From assembly GCF_000259235.1 (NCBI RefSeq), contig NC_017733.1:806001-870000 (forward strand): a stretch of 64,000 bases of DNA, written 5' to 3'. This DNA is from Helicobacter pylori_CU (GTDB lineage Bacteria; Campylobacterota; Campylobacteria; Campylobacterales; Helicobacteraceae). A model generated the notes under the pieces. That model was given only the letters and a program-made list of their open reading frames with translations, had not been told where the DNA came from and ran no database searches. Shown in pieces: positions 44,439 through 54,454 of this stretch (its first letter is position 1; each line of letters begins with the position of its first letter). The translations under genes and the position numbers were made by a program.

Positions 44439-45569
44439 ATGCTTGCAAAAATCGTTTTTAGCTCGTTGGTTGCGTTTGGAGTTTTGTCGGCTAATGTGGA
44501 GCAGTTTGGTTCATTTTTCAACGAGATAAAAAAAGAACAAGAAGAAGTGGCTGCAAAAGAAGACGCTCTTAAGGCTCGCAAGAAGCTCTTAAACAATACG
44601 CATGATTTCTTAGAAGACTTGGTTTTTAGAAAACAAAAAATCAAAGAGCTTGTGGATTACAGAGCTAAAGTCCTTTTAGATTTAGAAAACAAATACAAAA
44701 AAGAAAAAGAGGCTCTAGAGAAAGAGACAAGAGGTAAAATCCTTACTGCTAAGTCAAAGGCTTATGGTGATCTAGAGCAAGCCTTAAAAGATAACCCTCT
44801 TTATAAGAAACTTCTTCCTAACCCTTATGCCTATGTTTTAAACCAAGAAACATTCACCAAAGAAGATAAGGAGCGTTTGAGTTATTACTACCCCCAGGTG
44901 AAAACGAGCAGTATTTTTAAAAAAACTACCGCTACCACTAAAGATAAGGCTCAGGCTTTGCTTCAAATGGGTGTGTTTTCTTTAGATGAAGAGCAAAACA
45001 AAAAAGCGAGCCGATTAGCTCTATCTTACAAGCAAGCGATTGAAGAATATTCCAATAATATTTCTAATTTATTGAGCAGAAAAGAATTGGATAATATAGA
45101 TTATTACTTGCAGCTTGAAAGAAACAAGTTTGACTCCAAAGCAAAAGATATTGCCCAAAAAGCTACCAACACGCTTATTTTTAACTCGGAACGCTTGGCG
45201 TTTAGCATGGCGATTGATAAGATTAATGAGAAATACTTAAAGGGCTATGAGGCTTTTTCTAACTTGTTGAAAAATGTCAAAGATGATGTGGAATTGAATA
45301 CTCTGACTAAAAACTTCACCAACCAAAAATTGAGTTTCGCTCAAAAACAAAAATTGTGTTTGTTGGTTTTAGACAGCTTCAATTTTGATACCCAATCCAA
45401 AAAATCTATATTAAAAAAGACTAATGAATACAATATCTTCGTAGATAGCGATCCTATGATGAGCGACAAAACAACTATGCAAAAAGAACACTACAAGATA
45501 TTTAATTTCTTCAAAACAGTGGTTTCTGCATACCGAAACAATGTTGCCAAGAATAACCCCTTTGAATAG
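44439..45569 (+). CDS. cagM: CagM, core complex component
   Basis: 376 aa, usual length. Signal peptide (LAKIVFSSLVAFGVLSA), then mostly helical with a coiled stretch at ~25-105 (EIKKEQEEVAAKEDALKAR). CagM joins CagT, Cag3, CagX and CagY in the outer-membrane core complex and is essential. The ribosome site is weak. cagN follows after 14 nt. Confidence 0.94.
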   Translation: MLAKIVFSSLVAFGVLSANVEQFGSFFNEIKKEQEEVAAKEDALKARKKLLNNTHDFLEDLVFRKQKIKELVDYRAKVLLDLENKYKKEKEALEKETRGKILTAKSKAYGDLEQALKDNPLYKKLLPNPYAYVLNQETFTKEDKERLSYYYPQVKTSSIFKKTTATTKDKAQALLQMGVFSLDEEQNKKASRLALSYKQAIEEYSNNISNLLSRKELDNIDYYLQLERNKFDSKAKDIAQKATNTLIFNSERLAFSMAIDKINEKYLKGYEAFSNLLKNVKDDVELNTLTKNFTNQKLSFAQKQKLCLLVLDSFNFDTQSKKSILKKTNEYNIFVDSDPMMSDKTTMQKEHYKIFNFFKTVVSAYRNNVAKNNPFE

Positions 45570-45583
45570 GAAAGGAGACACTC

Positions 45584-46504
45584 TTGAAAAGCATCTTCAA
45601 AAAACTAGGTTCTGTCGCTCTTTATTCTTTAGTTGTTTATGGGGGCTTAAACGCTATCAATACAGCATTATTGCCGAGTGAATACAAAGAATTAGTGGCT
45701 TTAGGCTTTAAAAAAATCAAAACATTCCATCAAAGACATGACGATGAAGAAGTTACAGAAGAGGAAAAAAAATTCGCCACTAACGCTTTGAGAGAAAAAT
45801 TACGAAATGATAGGGCAAGAGCAGAGCAAATTCAAAAGAATATTGAAGCGTTTGAAAAAAAGAACAACTCTTCTGTTCAAAAAAAAGCGGCTAAGCACAG
45901 AGGATTGCAAGAATTAAACGAAACTAACGCTAACCCTTTGAATGACAACCCTAATGGCAATTCTTCCACTGAAACCAAATCTAATAAAGATGATAACTTT
46001 GATGAGATGATCAATAAGGTGAATGAAGCTTTTGTAAAACCTACTGCTCCGCTTGTGCCTAATGAGTGGAGAACGCCTGAAATTGAAATCATTATCAATG
46101 AGTGTATTATTTCAAGCAACGATTACGATGGGTTAAGAAAGTGTTTGATCAAAGACATCAAGGATCAAAAAATTCTTGCCCCCTTATTAGAAAAAATTCA
46201 AGAAATAGAGACAGAAAATAACAAGTTTTCTAGACAACACTTGAGTGGTTTAAAACTCGCTCTTAATAACAGCAACAATAGAACCTTTCTTATAGCTTCG
46301 TGCGCTATTTGTGAGAAGAGAAGAAAAGAAATGGAGCAAGAAAATAACTACCAAGATACTACAAATGCAAGTGAGTTTGGAGCTACTGATACAAAAGAAA
46401 ACGAAGCAAAAGATGCAACATTCTCAAACAATCGCTCTAAATCTGAACTGCCCAATAGCGTCATTAATCAAATAGAACAAAGTATCGCTCATGGAAAAAA
46501 ATAG
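45584..46504 (+). CDS. cagN: CagN
   Basis: 306 aa with a TTG start at 45584, supported by GGAAAGGAG eight bases upstream. N-terminal hydrophobic segment LGSVALYSLVVYGGLNAI as signal anchor, then a charged, Asn-rich linker (~45-150) and a C-terminal domain with cysteines (CIISSNDYDGLRKC, CAICEKRR). Known to be processed and envelope-associated; not strictly required for CagA delivery. Convergent with cagL, 80 nt apart, with no obvious terminator between. Confidence 0.9.
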   Translation: MKSIFKKLGSVALYSLVVYGGLNAINTALLPSEYKELVALGFKKIKTFHQRHDDEEVTEEEKKFATNALREKLRNDRARAEQIQKNIEAFEKKNNSSVQKKAAKHRGLQELNETNANPLNDNPNGNSSTETKSNKDDNFDEMINKVNEAFVKPTAPLVPNEWRTPEIEIIINECIISSNDYDGLRKCLIKDIKDQKILAPLLEKIQEIETENNKFSRQHLSGLKLALNNSNNRTFLIASCAICEKRRKEMEQENNYQDTTNASEFGATDTKENEAKDATFSNNRSKSELPNSVINQIEQSIAHGKK

Positions 46505-46584
46505 CGATCCAAATTATTAGCTCAAAAAACAACTAGAGAAACAAATCCCAAAAATTAGAAATCATAGCTTGTCATCTCAGAAAA

Positions 46585-47298
46585 TCATTTGACAATGATC
46601 TTACTTGATTGCCTTTCTTGTAGGTATTGTCGCTTGCTTTGTTCTAGGGATCTTTCTAATGCGTCCAACTCCTCTAAATAATTTAAAAAGACCTTGTTGT
46701 GAGCTAACATAAGCTTTCTGATTCCTTTGATGAAATTTTTATTCTTTAGGCTTTCTACAAGCGTCTGTGAAGCAGTGATTAAAGAAGCTGTACCTCCAAT
46801 GTTGCTCTGATACGCCTTTAGGGAAGTTTCTAAACGCTCTCTTATATTTTGTTTTTCTTGCTCGATTTTCAGCTTCCCCTCACAATAAAGAACTAAAATT
46901 TTATCGGATATTCCGCATTGCTGTTCAGCAGTATTTTGGTCTAAGGGATTGATTTTCATATAGGTTAATAAAAGTTCAGGGCTAGACATATAAGTCTTGA
47001 AAATCACATCTTCTGAGATGAAAAATAACTCATTCGCTTCAAAATTGGCTTTCAATAACACTAAATCTCCCCTCAAAGCCATGGCCACTTTTTTGATGTT
47101 TAGAGCATCTTCTTGACCTATTTTATTATTAGCGCTAGGGCTAGTGGTTGAAAAAATCTCATCTAAGTTTTTGAGCACTTGTTGGTTGGTCTCTTGGTAG
47201 GTGCTATCCAGTTGCTTTAAGCCGCTTGTTATATCTTCTGCAATCAAAACAGACAATAGCAAAAAAGAAAATATGGTATTTTTCACGAGTGTTTTCAT
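46585..47298 (-). CDS. cagL: CagL, pilus-associated integrin-binding protein
   Basis: 237 aa. Signal peptide IFSFLLLSVLIAED. The integrin motif RGD is at residues 76-78 (ALRGDLVLL), and residues 58/59, a polymorphic site, are N/K. A Cys pair lies in CGISDKILVLYC. The C-terminus ends SSKIIVK, the motif shared with CagI and CagH that is needed for secretion. CagL is at the pilus tip and contacts alpha5-beta1 integrin. Overlaps the cagI stop by 4 nt. Confidence 0.96.
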   Translation of the reverse strand: MKTLVKNTIFSFLLLSVLIAEDITSGLKQLDSTYQETNQQVLKNLDEIFSTTSPSANNKIGQEDALNIKKVAMALRGDLVLLKANFEANELFFISEDVIFKTYMSSPELLLTYMKINPLDQNTAEQQCGISDKILVLYCEGKLKIEQEKQNIRERLETSLKAYQSNIGGTASLITASQTLVESLKNKNFIKGIRKLMLAHNKVFLNYLEELDALERSLEQSKRQYLQERQSSKIIVK

Positions 47299-48440
47299 TT
47301 GACAATAACTTTAGAGCTAGCAATGTTTCTTGCTGTCGTTTCTCTTTCTAATTTCAGTTGTTCTTCCCAAAGGTCGGCTTTTTTTTCAAGATTCTCTATA
47401 TAGTTTAAATGATTTTCTGCGTTTAAGATCGCAACTTCTATGAGCGCGTTCAAATCTACTGATCCTTTTAAGGTTTTGATTTCTCCATTGATCCCATTCA
47501 AATAAGCGATATTTTGAAAATCTGCATCACTCAGTTTATTTTGAATAAGGGCTACAATCATTCTGTAATTCTGAATAACCTGTTCCATAAGGCATGCTGA
47601 AATTTTTAGCCCATCAAGATAGGGGCATTTTGTAGGTACTAGAGTAAATGTTTCAATGATTCCAAATGGTGCACCCATGCTTGAAAAAAAACTAAGAGCA
47701 GGCGCATAGATGGCGCTTTGAAACAAAGCCTGACCTGTTAGGGAATTATAGTCAATAAGGGTCGCTTTTTGCATAGCTGTTTTCAACCATGTTTCAAAAC
47801 CTTCTAAGGTTTCTTCAAACGCCTTGATACCAATCGTATTGTAAGCGATGTATTTAGCGTTATTAGAAGAATTTCCTAGAGCTTGAGAAAGCATTTCCAT
47901 TTGTGTTTTTAGGGTAACGCTCGGTTCAAAGCTGTTTTTTAACGCTTCTAAGAGAGCGTTTTGCTGGTTCATTTTGAGCTTGATTATTTCGTTATTTTTT
48001 TGGAGCGCGATTTGCATGTTTTGGATTTCTGTTTGGGTGTTAATTTTTTGTTTTTCCACGATCATTTTGACATTCCCCCCCAATGCGCTAAGCGCGCTTG
48101 AATACCCTTCCATGACGCCAAGCAAGATGTCTGAACCTGCAAAAAAACCCCCTGTCATGCCATTGACACCATTAATAACGCCATTAGCCCCTTTTAACAT
48201 AGCACTCATGGTTGCAAGCTGAGTCCTCAATTCTCCCTCTATTTGCGCTTGAATGGCTTTTTCTTTGGCACTAGATTGAGCTTCTATGGCTTTCAATTCG
48301 GCTTGAGCGGTTTTTTGTTTGGCTTGTGCATCCGCCTGAATAGCTTTTAAGGCAGGTTCAAGCGTCATTACTACCTCTGCACCATTCAAGGACAAGCCAC
48401 AAAAAGTCAAGAAAGAAAATACGTTTAAAAAACATTTCAC
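47295..48440 (-). CDS. cagI: CagI, pilus-associated protein
   Basis: 381 aa. Signal peptide FLNVFSFLTFCGLSLNGA, a helical N-part rich in A, K and Q (KAIQADAQAKQKTAQAELKA), two cysteines in the middle (CPYLDGLKISAC) and the C-terminal motif ASSKVIVK. CagI interacts with CagL and is needed for pili and CagA delivery. Sits between cagH and cagL in a compact unit. Confidence 0.94.
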   Translation of the reverse strand: MKCFLNVFSFLTFCGLSLNGAEVVMTLEPALKAIQADAQAKQKTAQAELKAIEAQSSAKEKAIQAQIEGELRTQLATMSAMLKGANGVINGVNGMTGGFFAGSDILLGVMEGYSSALSALGGNVKMIVEKQKINTQTEIQNMQIALQKNNEIIKLKMNQQNALLEALKNSFEPSVTLKTQMEMLSQALGNSSNNAKYIAYNTIGIKAFEETLEGFETWLKTAMQKATLIDYNSLTGQALFQSAIYAPALSFFSSMGAPFGIIETFTLVPTKCPYLDGLKISACLMEQVIQNYRMIVALIQNKLSDADFQNIAYLNGINGEIKTLKGSVDLNALIEVAILNAENHLNYIENLEKKADLWEEQLKLERETTARNIASSKVIVK

Positions 48441-48450
48441 ATCTCTTTCC

Positions 48451-49563
48451 TCACTTCACGATTATTTTAGTTTGCACCCTTTCTGTTAAGTAGCTATCTT
48501 TTTGCCCCTTAAGCTTGTCTTTGATGTAATCAAGGTAAGTCAAATGCGATTTCAAAAAAGATTTATTCGCTACTATATTGTAATTATATAGCGAGCTTAT
48601 GTTAGAAATCGCTTGAGTGTCATAGGTGCTAGTAGCTAATCCTGATTGATTAAGTATCATTTGAGAAGCGTTCTGCAACAAATTGGTATTATTCTTCACA
48701 AATTCTATATAGTATTCTCTCAAAATTTCTGCTACTTTTTCAGCATAGCAATAAACAGCAAGAACTTTGTCCCCAATAGGGCATGCAGGAGTGGTCATAG
48801 GATTAGTGCCTGAAGTTAGGGCATTAGTGGCTAACGCTTGGTATTTGGCATAAACAGTGGGCATAGAAACGCTCATGGGCGTCATAGAAATTTGCATGCA
48901 ACTGAAAAACACTTTTGATGAGCCAACAAGTGCGCCTAAAGCGGTACAGCTATCAAGGGAATCGGCTGTATCATTCATTGAGCTGTTGCTTGCTTGAGAA
49001 CGCAGTTGCTCTTGTAGAGCTAGGGCGTATTTTGGTGCTGCGCTTGTAATATTGCCTAATATACCGCTCATCATTTCAACCGTTGTTGGCACGCTAGGAA
49101 CAGCGATTTGATTCGTCGCATAAGCTTCAATAGCGCTAGGATTTTTAGGGGTAGTGTTACTCGCTAAAATGCTTGCAATCTGACTATTAACAGCACCAAT
49201 TTGCGCGCCTTGCGTGTTGCCTTGCGCGTTAAATTCCCCTGTTAATTTGCTGATATTTAAGATATTGTTCCCCACAGCCATGCTTTGATCGTTAAAACCC
49301 TGATACAATTGGTTGTATTGTTGGTTAGCGGCTTTCATAGGCATGCTTACGGCTTCAGCGATGCTTTGATTGTATTGGGTCATGATAGCGGTCATTTGCG
49401 GATTAGTAAATCCCACAACAATAGGAATAATCGCTGCTGACATAGCACCCGCTACTATTCCTGCAAATGGCCCTGCAACACCACTTGTGCTTGAGATGAT
49501 TGAGGAAATTTCCGATAAGAACCCTGCAGAAGATGATTCATATATAGCTTGTGTACCTGCCAT
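48451..49563 (-). CDS. cagH: CagH, pilus-associated protein
   Basis: 370 aa. No classical signal peptide; hydrophobic segment GPFAGIVAGAMSAAIIPIVVG at ~31-51 may anchor it. Ser/Asn/Gln-rich middle, cysteine pairs (CPIGDKVLAVYC) and the C-terminal TKIIVK. The shared Cys-x10-Cys module and ending show that CagH, CagI and CagL are related at their C-termini. Involved in pilus dimension and CagA delivery. AGGAGGG before ATG. Confidence 0.93.
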   Translation of the reverse strand: MAGTQAIYESSSAGFLSEISSIISSTSGVAGPFAGIVAGAMSAAIIPIVVGFTNPQMTAIMTQYNQSIAEAVSMPMKAANQQYNQLYQGFNDQSMAVGNNILNISKLTGEFNAQGNTQGAQIGAVNSQIASILASNTTPKNPSAIEAYATNQIAVPSVPTTVEMMSGILGNITSAAPKYALALQEQLRSQASNSSMNDTADSLDSCTALGALVGSSKVFFSCMQISMTPMSVSMPTVYAKYQALATNALTSGTNPMTTPACPIGDKVLAVYCYAEKVAEILREYYIEFVKNNTNLLQNASQMILNQSGLATSTYDTQAISNISSLYNYNIVANKSFLKSHLTYLDYIKDKLKGQKDSYLTERVQTKIIVK

Positions 49564-49579
49564 GTTAATACCCTCCTAG

Positions 49580-50008
49580 TTAATACCCTAAGATCGGTGG
49601 TAAAAACGATGAATCTGAGTATGTTGGCGCATAGCCATACATGAAAGGATTGTTTGGACCGTAATCGCCCATCATTTGGCTCATGAGAAGATTTTGAATG
49701 CCCCACATCGCATTGATACCTAGATTATCATTAGGTTGAAAACTCCCTAAACTTATGTTGTCAAACTTGATATTAACATTCTTATCATTATAGTCATTGA
49801 GTACGGCCACTTTTTGCTCTAGGGTTTCTTTAGGGATCTCTATTTTTAGTTGATCTCTAGAAACAAGCCCCACGCTATTTAGCGCCATATCTTCAGGACT
49901 AATATCTTTTATATCCGTGTTTTGGTCAGCGTTAAGCGGAGCGTTAAACATGCCAATGATAAGACACCAAGCAAATAGTAATTTAATTTTATAAAAGTTC
50001 GTTTTCAT
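49580..50008 (-). CDS. cagG: CagG
   Basis: 142 aa. Signal peptide KIKLLFAWCLIIGMFNAPLNA. The mature part is small and acidic in its middle and ends in a Tyr/Pro/Gly-rich tail (NNPFMYGYAPTYSDSS). Its role is uncertain; mutants show variable effects on CagA delivery. First gene of the cagG-H-I-L unit with a good AAGGAG and its own promoter (-10 TAGAAT at 50042-50047, minus strand). Confidence 0.9.
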   Translation of the reverse strand: MKTNFYKIKLLFAWCLIIGMFNAPLNADQNTDIKDISPEDMALNSVGLVSRDQLKIEIPKETLEQKVAVLNDYNDKNVNIKFDNISLGSFQPNDNLGINAMWGIQNLLMSQMMGDYGPNNPFMYGYAPTYSDSSFLPPILGY

Positions 50009-50062
50009 ACTTTTGACTCCTTTATTCTTATTTTCAGCATTATTCTAGCGCATTAACACCAC

Positions 50063-50869
50063 TCAATCGCTGTTTTTGTTTTGATTTTCTTGATCGAGCA
50101 TTTTGTTTGTTACTTCATCAATGTTTTGAAAATATTTTTCAAAAAGCTCTTTCTTTTTAGCTTCAACGCTCATATCAGTTTGAATCCAATTAGGAATAAT
50201 GGAGTCCATGATCAAATGCGTGAAGTCATAGGCATGATTGGTTGGGTATATTTTGTTCTGAACATAGTATTCTAAAAAATTCGCTTGAACAAAAAAATTC
50301 TCTATATCGCTCTGCATGTCCTCGCTTATGTTGTTATTGATAGGTTTTTCTAGTAATCTGAGAATCCTATACGACTGCCTGATAGTTTCTAGCATGAAGT
50401 AAGCATAAACATAAACTAATGAAACAAAAGAATTATTGGCTTTAAACGAGCTTGCATCATTTTTCCCACTTTGAAGAGGAATCAATCTTGATAATGTTTT
50501 TTGGGGATCTTGCCCATCGTTTATTTCTTTAAAAAAGCGGAAGTCTAAATCCTGATTACTGAGAAATGACTTGACAAAGTGAAGATTAGCGTTAAGACTA
50601 TCTATGAGACCTGAATAAAGGTGTTCTGTTTTGACATCATCTATATTCAAAACATTCTCATAAAATACATTGACATGGTCTTCTAAGAAATTAGAAAAAT
50701 CATAAAGAGCGGTAAGGTTTTGTTCAGTGATTTCACCTTCCATTTCTTCTTCTATGAAATCCAATTCTTCTCTCAGTTCAAAAAGGTAATTAGAAAAACT
50801 ATCCAAAATCGTCAAGACATCATTTTCCAAAATTTTCAATAATTTTTGTTCGCGCAAACTTTGTTTCAT
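50063..50869 (-). CDS. cagF: CagF, CagA chaperone
   Basis: 268 aa, acidic and all-helical, no signal peptide. CagF binds CagA along several of its domains, keeps it competent for secretion and brings it to the inner membrane. Its client gene cagA is here 40 kb away, on the other side of glnA and the rplI operon, and broken. The start is one base from the cagE stop. Confidence 0.95.
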   Translation of the reverse strand: MKQSLREQKLLKILENDVLTILDSFSNYLFELREELDFIEEEMEGEITEQNLTALYDFSNFLEDHVNVFYENVLNIDDVKTEHLYSGLIDSLNANLHFVKSFLSNQDLDFRFFKEINDGQDPQKTLSRLIPLQSGKNDASSFKANNSFVSLVYVYAYFMLETIRQSYRILRLLEKPINNNISEDMQSDIENFFVQANFLEYYVQNKIYPTNHAYDFTHLIMDSIIPNWIQTDMSVEAKKKELFEKYFQNIDEVTNKMLDQENQNKNSD

Positions 50870-50870
50870 T

Positions 50871-53822
50871 TTAATACTCCTTTATTTGTTGATACATTTG
50901 CCTCAAGGCCTGATATTTATCTATGATACTATGGTTTTGGATAATCTTGTCAATTTCTTTGACAAATACAGTATCTGTGGATAAAATTTTCAAATATTCT
51001 TTAGGAATGCCTCTCAAATTAAAACTAGCGATAACGCTAGGGCTTCCATCCTGTTTGTAGAGGATTTTCCTATCCAGCCCCTTAGTGATGATTTCAAATT
51101 CTTTTTCTGTAACATTAGCCAATCTTTGGTAATCAGAAAGATTGCCCCCATCGTTTCTCAAAAAAATCTTTGTAGGGCATTGTTCTCTAATCGTATCAGC
51201 AATAGGGCAAGCCAAAAGATCAGTGATGCTTTGAGTCGCAAGCCTGACAATAGCGTTTCTTTTCCTTGCAGTTTTTAGCATGTCTCTCACAAAATAAGCC
51301 ACCTTTGGATCGCCTAAATATTTCCACGCTTCATCAATATCTAAGACAAATCTACGCCCATCCATTGCCTCTTGGATACGAGCGAAAAGGTAAAAACAAA
51401 TAAAGGGTGAAACATCATTATTGTCTAAGAAACTTGACCCATCAACGCCAATAATCGTTTTTGAAAAATCTAAGCGATCTGTTGCTTTATTATCAAAAAG
51501 CCATTGAAATTCACCATTGGTTGATTTGCAAAAAGGCGCTAATCGTGCGACAAGCCCATTAGGATCATTGTGGTCTTTCCCGAAAGCATTAATAAGTTGA
51601 GTGATGGGATAATCTAGGTTCATATCTCCTGTGATAAGGTTGGTTACTGCCGCTGCAAGCGTGTTAGAATCTGCTAGGCTAAAAGAGACGCTGTTGCCAT
51701 TTTCATCTTTTTCATCGCTTTTGGTCGCTAGGTTTTTCACAAGCTCTTTGACAACAGAAATAGCTGTTTGTTTTTGCTCCATTGTTGCATTTGTTTTTTG
51801 CACACAAGCCGCCCAAGCAAAAGGATTTAATCCTGTATCTGTCCCCAATTCAATCTTGACATACTCCCCACCCATTGCGACAATATTCCCATAAGCGCCA
51901 TAATCTTTATCCATATAGACCATAGTGAGCTTTTGCTTGTCTTTGCTGACATTAGCAGGAAAATTGTGAGCAAATTGCCCCATAGCGTTTAGAGTCATGG
52001 ACATAAACACTGTCTTACCTGAACCGGTTGAACCAAGTATCAAAGTGTGTCCCGCTGAAGCTGAACCAAAATCGGTAGGCATGTGGAAGTTCAGATAAAA
52101 AGGCGAATTGATCTCGCTTTTTAGCGTCATCACACTATTGCCCCAAGCGTTATTGTCTTGATTGCCATCAAAACTCATAGCTCTCATAGCGATGAAATCA
52201 GCAAAATTATTAGAAGTTACATCAAAAATAAAAGGAAGCGTGATAAAAGAGCAATGTTTGGCAAAAAAGTAATTTTCCATAGAGAAAGTCGCTGCGTTGG
52301 CTAAAAAACCTTTAGCGTTAAGACTAGAGACGCATTCCTTAACGCTTTGTTTCATTTTTTCAAAGCTATCAGCAAACAGCACTAAAGAATTACCATAACT
52401 GCCTAGCGTAATATCACCATTACCCACTAATTCGCTCAAGCAACCTAAAGTCATGCCCTGCTCTTTAGAGCCTCCACTAATAATAATTCTTCTAGAGGTG
52501 AAAGCCAGTTTGTCCTTTAAAACCTGTGAGTTTTTAGGCGAATAAGCATGCATAAAGATAAATTCGCTGTCTAGAGCGTTGATTTTATCAAACAAATCGC
52601 TCTGTGATTTAGGGGCGTATTCACTAATTTCAATAGCGCTAAAATATTTTTCACTCAAGTCATCATTTAAGATTTTTCCATGCTTATTAGCAAAATAAAC
52701 TTCTTTCACCCCTCCATGCATTTTTTCTTTGAGATACAAGTCTTTTCGGTTGCAAATAAAAGGGGCTTCATTCATTCCCACAAGAAAATTGTAAAATTCG
52801 CATTGTTTGGAGTAAATAATGCCATCTTTGGTGTATTCTTTTAATCTAATGGGGTGGTATTTACTCAGTAGCTCTTCTATGAGCTCTATCCTATCCTTGA
52901 AGTTTTCAAGCTTGGCTCTAATAATCCTTTGAAACTCTTCAAAATTATTGTCTGCAAAATGCTTTTTATTCATAACGGGTTCATTGAGAGTGTCTAATAA
53001 ATCTTGCTCTATGGTGAGATAAAAACTAATATCATAAAAACTTTCTCTCTTTTGCTTCTCATTATAGGCTCGCATGAAATCATTAGAAAAAATAAGACTA
53101 TAATCCCTATTGGTTTCATCAATAACGATTTTCTTTTTAATAGTGTGAAAATAAAATTTGAATTCAGGGGTAACAAAATTCCTAAAAACGCTATAAATAG
53201 AAGCGTGTAACTCTATGAGATCTTTTTTGGAAGTGGTTAAAAAATCAATGCCCCCCAATTTGATTGTGCCTAAAAGAGAATAGTTGTTAGTAAGGATCAC
53301 CCCATCATCTAAAAAACATTCATAGTTATTCGCTAGATAGGAATTTGCAGCGCTCACAAGTCTGTCTTCTCTGTTTGGATTTAAGTGGATGTCATTAGCC
53401 ATTTCTTTACTAGGCTTCATGGAAAAAATGCTCATGAACGCTTTGTTTTTCACGCCCTTAAACAAAAAAGGTTTTTTAAATTTCATCGCTCGCTCCATTC
53501 TTTGATAAAGCCTATAATCTTTTTTGAATCCAAGAGCTACAAGCACAATAACAATCGCTACAATCAAAACAGGTTCATAGGCTTGAAAAAGAATAACAGA
53601 TAATACAATTGTTACAAACAATATAAATATGGAGGAATAAATAAAAGTTTCAGGGAAACCAAACAACCTATTCCCCCCATCAAACAAGACTTTAAAAAAG
53701 GGATTGACACCCTTTTGCATGTCTGCTTTAAGCTCTTCTATTTTTTGAAACTGCCGCTTTTGAACCTCTTGCTCTATGATTAGCTTTTTTTGTTCATCAG
53801 CCTGCTTGCTTGCCACAAACAC
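50871..53822 (-). CDS. cagE: CagE, VirB3-VirB4 fusion ATPase
   Basis: 983 aa, usual length. The N-terminal ~125 residues carry two hydrophobic helices (IYSSIFILFVTIVLSVILF, VLIVAIVIVLVALGF), equivalent to VirB3. A VirB4 N-domain follows. Walker A GSTGSGKTVFMS is near residue 600 and Walker B FVLDIDEAWKYL near 820, with an RNDGG segment near 885. It drives pilus assembly and CagA export and induces IL-8. Overlaps cagD by 26 nt. Confidence 0.97.
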   Translation of the reverse strand: MFVASKQADEQKKLIIEQEVQKRQFQKIEELKADMQKGVNPFFKVLFDGGNRLFGFPETFIYSSIFILFVTIVLSVILFQAYEPVLIVAIVIVLVALGFKKDYRLYQRMERAMKFKKPFLFKGVKNKAFMSIFSMKPSKEMANDIHLNPNREDRLVSAANSYLANNYECFLDDGVILTNNYSLLGTIKLGGIDFLTTSKKDLIELHASIYSVFRNFVTPEFKFYFHTIKKKIVIDETNRDYSLIFSNDFMRAYNEKQKRESFYDISFYLTIEQDLLDTLNEPVMNKKHFADNNFEEFQRIIRAKLENFKDRIELIEELLSKYHPIRLKEYTKDGIIYSKQCEFYNFLVGMNEAPFICNRKDLYLKEKMHGGVKEVYFANKHGKILNDDLSEKYFSAIEISEYAPKSQSDLFDKINALDSEFIFMHAYSPKNSQVLKDKLAFTSRRIIISGGSKEQGMTLGCLSELVGNGDITLGSYGNSLVLFADSFEKMKQSVKECVSSLNAKGFLANAATFSMENYFFAKHCSFITLPFIFDVTSNNFADFIAMRAMSFDGNQDNNAWGNSVMTLKSEINSPFYLNFHMPTDFGSASAGHTLILGSTGSGKTVFMSMTLNAMGQFAHNFPANVSKDKQKLTMVYMDKDYGAYGNIVAMGGEYVKIELGTDTGLNPFAWAACVQKTNATMEQKQTAISVVKELVKNLATKSDEKDENGNSVSFSLADSNTLAAAVTNLITGDMNLDYPITQLINAFGKDHNDPNGLVARLAPFCKSTNGEFQWLFDNKATDRLDFSKTIIGVDGSSFLDNNDVSPFICFYLFARIQEAMDGRRFVLDIDEAWKYLGDPKVAYFVRDMLKTARKRNAIVRLATQSITDLLACPIADTIREQCPTKIFLRNDGGNLSDYQRLANVTEKEFEIITKGLDRKILYKQDGSPSVIASFNLRGIPKEYLKILSTDTVFVKEIDKIIQNHSIIDKYQALRQMYQQIKEY

Positions 53823-54453
53823 CCCTCTCTTTATAGATATACCGCTTCACATGTAATCGTATAAAAGATTTTTTGAGAGACTCTATAGTGCTAATGTGTT
53901 TCAAAAGATCATTAGGGTCATAAGAATTGAATACGGCCAATAAAACATTATATAGCTTATCATCGCATAGAATTTCTCTTGTTTCTCCGCGCAATGACAG
54001 AAAGCAGCGTTGTTTGTTGGTCGTGCTGATGCTTTTGAAAGTAAAAAAGTCTTTCACTTCAGGATTGATCTGTAATTCTACATTCAGTCCCATTTCTTTA
54101 CCCTTTTCATCAAAGATTTTTTCAATAATGGGATCGTAATGCTTCAAATCCTTTATTTTTTTAAGGACTCTATTGACAATCACGAAATCAAAAACTTCAT
54201 CTTTGATAATATCGGGATTGACTTCTTTGAAAGTTACTTTCTTGTCTTTCAAATTTTTGATAGTCGCTTTAAAACTATCAAAATCTAAATTCGTATAAAC
54301 AAGCCCATTGGGAGTGTTTTTTTCTTTTTCTAGCGCTTCCTTTTTGGCTTGATTATCGTCATTTGCTAACCCATACGAACTGAAAACAACGAGACTTAAG
54401 AGAACTTTCAAAAAAAAGCCTCTCAGTTTTTTATTACTATTATTATTGATCAA
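53797..54453 (-). CDS. cagD: CagD
   Basis: 218 aa from TTG 54451-54453, chosen because GGAGGAG lies nine bases upstream. A longer frame from 54492 would lie inside cagC and has no such site. Signal peptide FFLKVLLSLVVFSSYGLA. The mature domain has DFVIVNRVLKKIKDLKHYD and cysteines near the end (RCFLSLRGETREILC, GVCGKQAG). CagD is a dimeric periplasmic or surface protein that supports CagA delivery. The SD lies within the last codons of cagC, so the pair is coupled. Confidence 0.9.
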   Translation of the reverse strand: MINNNSNKKLRGFFLKVLLSLVVFSSYGLANDDNQAKKEALEKEKNTPNGLVYTNLDFDSFKATIKNLKDKKVTFKEVNPDIIKDEVFDFVIVNRVLKKIKDLKHYDPIIEKIFDEKGKEMGLNVELQINPEVKDFFTFKSISTTNKQRCFLSLRGETREILCDDKLYNVLLAVFNSYDPNDLLKHISTIESLKKSFIRLHVKRYIYKERGVCGKQAG

Positions 54454-54454
54454 T

